Assembly (NCBI RefSeq): GCF_025464955.1
Contig: NZ_JAODNM010000124.1
Location: 186,001 to 250,000 of the forward strand
Source of the DNA: Amycolatopsis sp.
GTDB taxonomy: Bacteria > Actinomycetota > Actinomycetes > Mycobacteriales > Pseudonocardiaceae
Length of the DNA stretch: 64,000 bases
Direction of reading: 5' to 3'
The position numbers and the translations under genes were made by a program. Under the pieces are notes generated by a model. That model saw nothing but the letters and a program-made list of their open reading frames with translations. It was not told where the DNA came from and did no database searches. This document shows positions 60,056-64,000 of this stretch, one piece after another; within the stretch, counting starts at the first letter, position 1, and every line of letters starts with the position of its first letter.

Positions 60056-60781
60056 TCAGTTCTCGAGCGGGCGGGCGTCCCATGCCTTCACCAAGGTAGA
60101 GAGGTCGCCGGGCAGCCGGTCGGCCAGCCCATCCGCGGCGAGGTCGCCCTTGCCCTTGAGCCACGGCCCCAGCGCCTCGATGGTCTCCTCGTCGAGGCCG
60201 CGCCGGGACAGGCCCACCACGTTGACGCCGGTCACCCTGGCCGGGTTACCGACGGCGATGGTGAAGGCGCCCACCTCGCGGCGGACCGCGGAGAGCATGC
60301 CGACCATCGCGCCGGGGCCGATCCGGACGTGCTGGTGCACGGTGGTGCCCATGCCGAGGTTGGCACTGGACCAGATGTGGACGTGCCCGCCGAGGACGGT
60401 GTTGGAGGCCAAGGTCACGGCGTCGTCGATGAGGCAGTCGTGCGCGATATGGCTGTTGCGCAAGAAGTAACCGTCATCGCCGATCGTGGTGGTGCGCCAG
60501 GTCCCCTGGTGGACGCTGACGTACTCGCGGATGCGGTTGCGACTGCCGATGGCGATGCCGTGGCCGTCGTGGTCAGGATCACCCGTCGGGGCGGTGTCCC
60601 AAGCGGCGGGATGCTCGCGGCCGCGGTCCTCGCCCGGGGTGCCGATCGTGACGTGCGGGCCGATCCAGTTGCCGTCGCCGATCGTGGTCGGCCCGACGAC
60701 CACCGCGAACGGACCGATGACGTTGTCTTCGCCGAGTTCGACACCCTCGCCGAGGACGGCTGTTGGGTGGATGCGATTCAC
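60056..60781 (-). CDS. LpxA-like acyl-ACP sugar N/O-acyltransferase
   Basis: 241-residue left-handed beta-helix enzyme. It begins RIHPTAVLGEGVELGEDNVI, the LpxA opening, and keeps the LpxA active-site segment NSHIAHDCLIDD with His111 and His114, at the positions of E. coli His122 and His125. GTTVHQHVRIGPGAMVGMLS and NPARVTGVNVVGLSRRG also match LpxA rather than WbpD-type sugar acetyltransferases. The GTG at 60781 (VNRIHP) fits the domain start; upstream codons are noise. It likely transfers an acyl from the adjacent ACP to a UDP-amino sugar, but this organism has no lipid A, so the product is novel. Confidence 0.78.
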   Translation of the reverse strand: MNRIHPTAVLGEGVELGEDNVIGPFAVVVGPTTIGDGNWIGPHVTIGTPGEDRGREHPAAWDTAPTGDPDHDGHGIAIGSRNRIREYVSVHQGTWRTTTIGDDGYFLRNSHIAHDCLIDDAVTLASNTVLGGHVHIWSSANLGMGTTVHQHVRIGPGAMVGMLSAVRREVGAFTIAVGNPARVTGVNVVGLSRRGLDEETIEALGPWLKGKGDLAADGLADRLPGDLSTLVKAWDARPLEN

Positions 60782-60936
60782 CAGGTGGAGTCCGTTCGTC
60801 GCGGCTGGTAGCAAGCCTGGAGTAAGCGGCTGACGTGCCTGCCCGTAACGTGGGCCCGCGTCGAGAGCCACACCGCGAACCGGCGGCCCACTGTACCCGA
60901 GGCGGCAAAACCGCCCGCCACCAGCGAGAGATGTGA
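60782..60936. promoter_or_regulatory. Divergent promoter region of the acyl-sugar cluster
   Basis: 155 bases between the LpxA-like gene (minus strand, start of an eight-gene run) and the DegT gene (plus strand). Promoters for both halves of the cluster must be here. No specific operator was read. Confidence 0.45.
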
Positions 60937-62043
60937 ATGATCCCGATTACCGTGGTCGATGTCCGTGACTCGGAAGCCCTCGTCGTCGAGGTGCTCCGGT
61001 CCGGCGCCATCGCGCAGGGACCGATGGTCAAGCGCTTCGAAGACGCGTTCGCCGCGATAGCCGGCACCAAGCACGCGGTGGCCGTCAACAACGGGACGAC
61101 AGCGCTGGTCGCGTCGCTCCAGGTGCTCGACCTGCAGCCCGGCGACGAGGTCATCACGTCGCCGTTCACCTTCGTCGCGACGCTCAACGCCATCCTCGAG
61201 GCCGGCGCGACCGTGCGGTTCGCCGACATCAAGCGCGAAGACTTCGGTATCGACCCGGACGCGGTACCCGCGGCGATCGGCCCGCGGACCAAGGTCCTCA
61301 TGCCGGTGCACCTCTACGGGCAGACCGCGAACATGGGCAAGCTCGCCCCGCTGGCCGCCGAGCACGGCCTCCACCTCGTCGAGGACGCCGCGCAGGCCAT
61401 CGGCGCGTCGTTCGAAGGCCAGCGGTCGGGCTCGTTCGGCGTCGGATGCTTCTCGCTGTACGCGACGAAAAACATCACCACCGCCGAGGGCGGCGTGATC
61501 ACCACCGACGACGACGAGTTGGCCGATCGCCTGCGGCTGCTGCGCAACCAGGGCATGCGCGCCCGCTACCAGTACGAGGTCGCCGGGCACAACTACCGGA
61601 TGACCGATCTGCACGCGGCCGTCGGCATCCCGCAGCTGGAGAAGCTCGACGAGCTGACCGCGGCCCGCCAGTCCAACGCCAAGCGGCTTTCGGACGGCCT
61701 GGCCGGCACGCCCGGCCTGGAAACCCCGCAGGTGCTGCCCGGCCGCGAGCACGTGTGGCACCAGTACACCGTGCTCGTCGGCCCGCACGCGTTCCTGGAG
61801 CGGGACGAACTCGCCGCGGCGCTCACCGAAAAGGGCGTCGGCAACGGGATCTACTACCCGAAGCTGGTGTTCGACTACGACTGCTACACCGGGCACCCGC
61901 TGATCCCCCGGGTCTCGGCCGCGGACTTCCCGGTGGCCTCTTCCGTTGCGGTACAGGCACTTTCGCTGCCCGTGCACCCGAAGCTCACGGAGTCCGACAT
62001 CGACTACATCATCGAGTCCGTTCGCGAGGTGCTCGGCGCGTGA
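60937..62043 (+). CDS. DegT/AryC1 sugar aminotransferase (GnnB/WbpE-like)
   Basis: 368-residue PLP enzyme. Marks: VNNGTTALVASLQVLDLQPG, TSPFTFVATLNAIL, VEDAAQAIGASFEG and the catalytic lysine in YATKNITTAEGG, with NGIYYPKLVFDYDCY near the end. It belongs to the group that makes 3-amino sugars from 3-keto nucleotide sugars (GnnB, WbpE/WlbC) rather than the 4-amino PseC group. It is translationally coupled (4 bases) to a Gfo/Idh dehydrogenase that would supply the 3-keto sugar. ATG at 60937 follows AGCGAGAGATGTGA, a weak ribosome site. Confidence 0.87.
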   Translation: MIPITVVDVRDSEALVVEVLRSGAIAQGPMVKRFEDAFAAIAGTKHAVAVNNGTTALVASLQVLDLQPGDEVITSPFTFVATLNAILEAGATVRFADIKREDFGIDPDAVPAAIGPRTKVLMPVHLYGQTANMGKLAPLAAEHGLHLVEDAAQAIGASFEGQRSGSFGVGCFSLYATKNITTAEGGVITTDDDELADRLRLLRNQGMRARYQYEVAGHNYRMTDLHAAVGIPQLEKLDELTAARQSNAKRLSDGLAGTPGLETPQVLPGREHVWHQYTVLVGPHAFLERDELAAALTEKGVGNGIYYPKLVFDYDCYTGHPLIPRVSAADFPVASSVAVQALSLPVHPKLTESDIDYIIESVREVLGA

Positions 62044-63002
62044 CCCACCGCATCGCGTTGGTCGGCACCGGAAGCATGGGCACGCTGCACGCGCGCGTGC
62101 TGTCGGGCAACGACCGGGTGGAGCTCACTCGCGTCATCGACCCCCGGGAAGAGGCCGGCCGTGCGGTGGCGGACCGCTTCGGTACGAAGTGGACACCCGA
62201 GCTCGGCTCACTGTCCGATGTGGACGCCGTCGTACTCGCTTCGGCCACCGAGGCGCACCACGAGCTGGCACAGGAGATTTTGGGCCAGGGCAAGCCTTTG
62301 CTCGTCGAAAAACCGGTCGCGAACAGCTTCGAGCTGGCCGAGGAGATCGTGTGGCTCTCGGCGACCAAGGACGTCCCGCTGATGTGCGGGCTGCTTGAGC
62401 GCTACAACCCGGCGGTCATGACCGCGCTCGCGCTCGTCGGCGAGCCGGTGCACCTGATGGCGATGCGGCACGGCCCGTACGCGCCGCGCATCAAAACCGG
62501 GGTGGCGTGGGACCTGCTGGTGCACGACGTCGACATCGCGATCCAGTTCTTCGGCGGCGCGACCCCGTCGCGGGTGACCTCGGGCGCCGGGTACTTCCAC
62601 CCGCAGTCCGCCGCGGGCGCCGAGGACACCATCGAGACGGTCCTATCCTTCCCCACCGGCCTGGCCACCGTGTCGGCGTCCAGGCTGGGTCAGAAGAAGG
62701 TCCGCTCGCTCGTGGTGTCCGAACTGGACCGGATGATCGAGATCGACCTGCTCCGCCGCGATGTCACGATCTACCGGCACATCTCGCACGACTCGGTGAC
62801 CGAGGACGGCCTCGGCTACCGGCAGCAGACCGTCATCGAGATCCCCGAACTCGTCAGCGCGCGCGAACCGCTGGCCACCCAGCTGGACCGGTTCGTCGAC
62901 CTCATCGAGGGCAAGGTCGACGCCGCCGAGGAACGCGACTCGATCCTCCCGTCCCACCGCGTCGTCGCCGACGTCCTGACGCAAGCGTCGCTTCCTGCCT
63001 GA
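62040..63002 (+). CDS. Gfo/Idh/MocA sugar dehydrogenase (GnnA/WlbA-like)
   Basis: 320-residue NAD(P) oxidoreductase. The cofactor motif is IALVGTGSMGTLHARVL, the catalytic lysine is in LLVEKPVANS, and the helix with the substrate-acid pair is AWDLLVHDVDIAIQFFGG. In GnnA and WlbA-type enzymes this protein oxidises C3 of a UDP-GlcNAc derivative before amination. GTG at 62040 overlaps the DegT stop (GTGA). The frame is open far upstream, but that is a shadow of the aminotransferase gene. Confidence 0.85.
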   Translation: MTHRIALVGTGSMGTLHARVLSGNDRVELTRVIDPREEAGRAVADRFGTKWTPELGSLSDVDAVVLASATEAHHELAQEILGQGKPLLVEKPVANSFELAEEIVWLSATKDVPLMCGLLERYNPAVMTALALVGEPVHLMAMRHGPYAPRIKTGVAWDLLVHDVDIAIQFFGGATPSRVTSGAGYFHPQSAAGAEDTIETVLSFPTGLATVSASRLGQKKVRSLVVSELDRMIEIDLLRRDVTIYRHISHDSVTEDGLGYRQQTVIEIPELVSAREPLATQLDRFVDLIEGKVDAAEERDSILPSHRVVADVLTQASLPA

Positions 63003-63005
63003 AGC

Positions 63006-63728
63006 TCAGTGGGAGAGCAGGTTGCCGGCGGCGTCGTAGGCCTTGGGCGGGGTCATCAGGTTCGAGTCCGGCACGTCCTGCTGGGCGAACCAGAGGATCT
63101 TGACGGCTGAGTTCTCGCTCCACTGGGCGAGGTGCGCCTGCACGGTCTGCCCGTGCACGGTGGTGGTGATCTTCGCGGCCGGGCCGACGTAGTAGCCGAA
63201 GGTCGGGATGAACGTCCCGGCGGCGTTCAGGGTGCCGTTGAGGCTGTGGAAGCCCGGCGCCACGTCCGATCCCGAGGTCTGGTTGCCGAGGTAGACGTCC
63301 GTCACGCTCCCGGTCGCGTCGCGGACGCCGGCCATCATCCCGAAAGTGACACCGGGAGCGACCGAGCCGTCGATCTTGACCCCGTAGATCATCAACTCGC
63401 CTTGGGACGAGCTGATCCCGGTGTCGACGAGGGTACCCAGCTGGGTGTGCTTGGGCACTGGGAACTCCGAGGTCGCCGAGGGCACCGCGACCGACAGCGT
63501 GGGGGCGGCGGCCGGGGTGCTGACCGTGCCGGACCGCCCGAGCTGGCCTGCCCCGAAGATGACCACGACCACCGCGACGACGGCCGCGGCGACACCGCCA
63601 CCGGTAGCGAGCCGACGTCGACGGCGGATACGGCCGCCATCGGCCATGATCTTCGCCAGATCGGGAGCGCTGAAGCTCTCCGACGGCGGTTCCCGCAGTG
63701 CGGACCGCAAGCTTTCCAGGTCGGTCAT
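63006..63728 (-). CDS. Single-pass membrane protein, anti-sigma-like
   Basis: 240-residue protein encoded with a sigma factor. The cytoplasmic N-terminus (TDLESLRSALREPPSESFSA) is short, ends in an arginine cluster (RIRRRRRLA), and is followed by one membrane helix (GGGVAAAVVAVVVVIFGAG). The rest is an external beta-rich domain (MIYGVKIDGSVAPGVTFGMM). This is the layout of anti-sigma factors or sigma-cotranscribed proteins for SigE-family factors; no ZAS zinc motif is seen. ATG at 63728 overlaps the sigma gene by 4 bases. Confidence 0.75.
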   Translation of the reverse strand: MTDLESLRSALREPPSESFSAPDLAKIMADGGRIRRRRRLATGGGVAAAVVAVVVVIFGAGQLGRSGTVSTPAAAPTLSVAVPSATSEFPVPKHTQLGTLVDTGISSSQGELMIYGVKIDGSVAPGVTFGMMAGVRDATGSVTDVYLGNQTSGSDVAPGFHSLNGTLNAAGTFIPTFGYYVGPAAKITTTVHGQTVQAHLAQWSENSAVKILWFAQQDVPDSNLMTPPKAYDAAGNLLSH

Positions 63729-64000
63729 CGGCCCGCTCCTCCGCTCATGCTCACATCGGCCGGATCCATCGTGACGCGCAGCTTGGCCAGTGCGCGCGAG
63801 TTGGTGCTCTTGACAGTGCCGAGGGAAACGCCGAGCTCCTCGGCCACCTCGGCTTCGGGAAGATCGAAGAAGTGCCGCATCACGACCACGGCACGCTCGC
63901 GGGGGGTCAGCCCCGCGATCATCTCGAGCAGCCATTGGCGTTGCGCCACCGAATCGGCCACGTCGCCCTTGGCGGGCACCTCCGGCAGCTCTTCGGTCGC
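63725..64000 (-). CDS. Sigma-70-family factor, SigE/ECF type (N-terminal part outside window)
   Basis: Only the C-terminal part is visible: the frame is open to the window edge (reading ATEELPEVPAKGDVAD), so the gene continues beyond base 64000. Region 4 is clear: LLEMIAGLTPRERAVVVMRH, DLPEAEVAEELGVSLGTVKS and TNSRALAKLRV, the helix-turn-helix that binds the -35 element. Coupled to the anti-sigma-like gene by ATGA, it probably autoregulates this pair. The regulon is unknown. Confidence 0.9.
   Translation of the reverse strand, partial: ATEELPEVPAKGDVADSVAQRQWLLEMIAGLTPRERAVVVMRHFFDLPEAEVAEELGVSLGTVKSTNSRALAKLRVTMDPADVSMSGGAGR

Noticed and set aside
60056..60781. Lipid A biosynthesis
   Set aside because: No lpxC, lpxD, lpxB or outer-membrane genes, and all other genes indicate an arabinogalactan-bearing actinobacterium; only the enzyme type is LpxA-like.

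Overview
This window looks like a high-GC actinobacterial chromosome, most likely a mycolic-acid/arabinogalactan-type member of the Pseudonocardiaceae (Amycolatopsis-like). The evidence is the strong GC-rich codon bias, frequent GTG starts, a proteasome activator ending in GQYL, EspG and WXG-type ESX proteins, DUF397, and a nearly complete galactan/arabinan precursor gene set (wzm-wzt-glfT1, glfT2, dprE1-dprE2, ubiA, a PAP2 phosphatase, glf). From memory, the backbone follows the order of the Mycobacterium tuberculosis Rv3777-Rv3816 region. It is interrupted by several accessory blocks. Assignments come from reading motifs by eye; no database search was run.

Region by region. 1-4.86 kb: the right end of an integrated element, with a DNA methyltransferase, an ArdA-type antirestriction protein, a small putative DNA-binding protein, a serine-recombinase-like protein lacking catalytic residues, and a large serine recombinase that ends beside tRNA-Ser(UGA). 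4.9-11.5 kb: housekeeping genes (MarR regulator, two peptidases, quinone oxidoreductase, a class V aminotransferase-like protein without the expected lysine, Bpa). 11.5-20.3 kb: epoxide hydrolase, then a complete six-gene pseudaminic-acid pathway (pseG, pseF, pseB, pseC, pseI, pseH), a second GNAT, a coiled-coil protein and a GT29 sialyltransferase-like protein. 20.4-25.4 kb: Wzm/Wzt exporter, GlfT1 and a large membrane protein. 25.4-31.9 kb: an ESX-associated island with two EspG homologues (one frameshifted), two long WXG/PPE-like proteins sharing a C-terminal tail, and a lipoprotein. 32-38 kb: GlfT2, GtrA-like protein, DprE1/DprE2, a membrane protein and a YceI protein. 38.1-42.6 kb: a polymorphic-toxin operon with a full-length toxin, its immunity gene, a detached second toxin tip and a second immunity gene. 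42.7-52.6 kb: GT-C-like membrane proteins, UbiA, PAP2, Glf, an LLM oxidoreductase, a HAD hydrolase and an acyltransferase. 52.6-63 kb: a second glycan cluster combining an LpxA-like acyltransferase, acyl carrier protein, adenylating ligase, SDR, LuxE, LuxC, a flippase-like protein and a GT-C protein, with a divergent DegT aminotransferase plus Gfo/Idh dehydrogenase pair. 63-64 kb: an anti-sigma-like protein and the 3' part of a sigma factor.

How the genes may work together. DprE1/E2, UbiA and the PAP2 phosphatase should make decaprenyl-phospho-arabinose; Glf, GlfT1 and GlfT2 make the galactan; Wzm/Wzt exports it. The pseudaminic-acid genes sit directly against the galactan exporter, so the GT29-like protein may place a nonulosonic acid on a wall polymer (inference). 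The 52-63 kb cluster is the strongest candidate for an undescribed pathway: its gene content suggests a 3-amino sugar nucleotide acylated from an ACP by an LpxA-type enzyme in a Gram-positive bacterium. Two families of long palindromes recur directly after stop codons and probably act as terminators.
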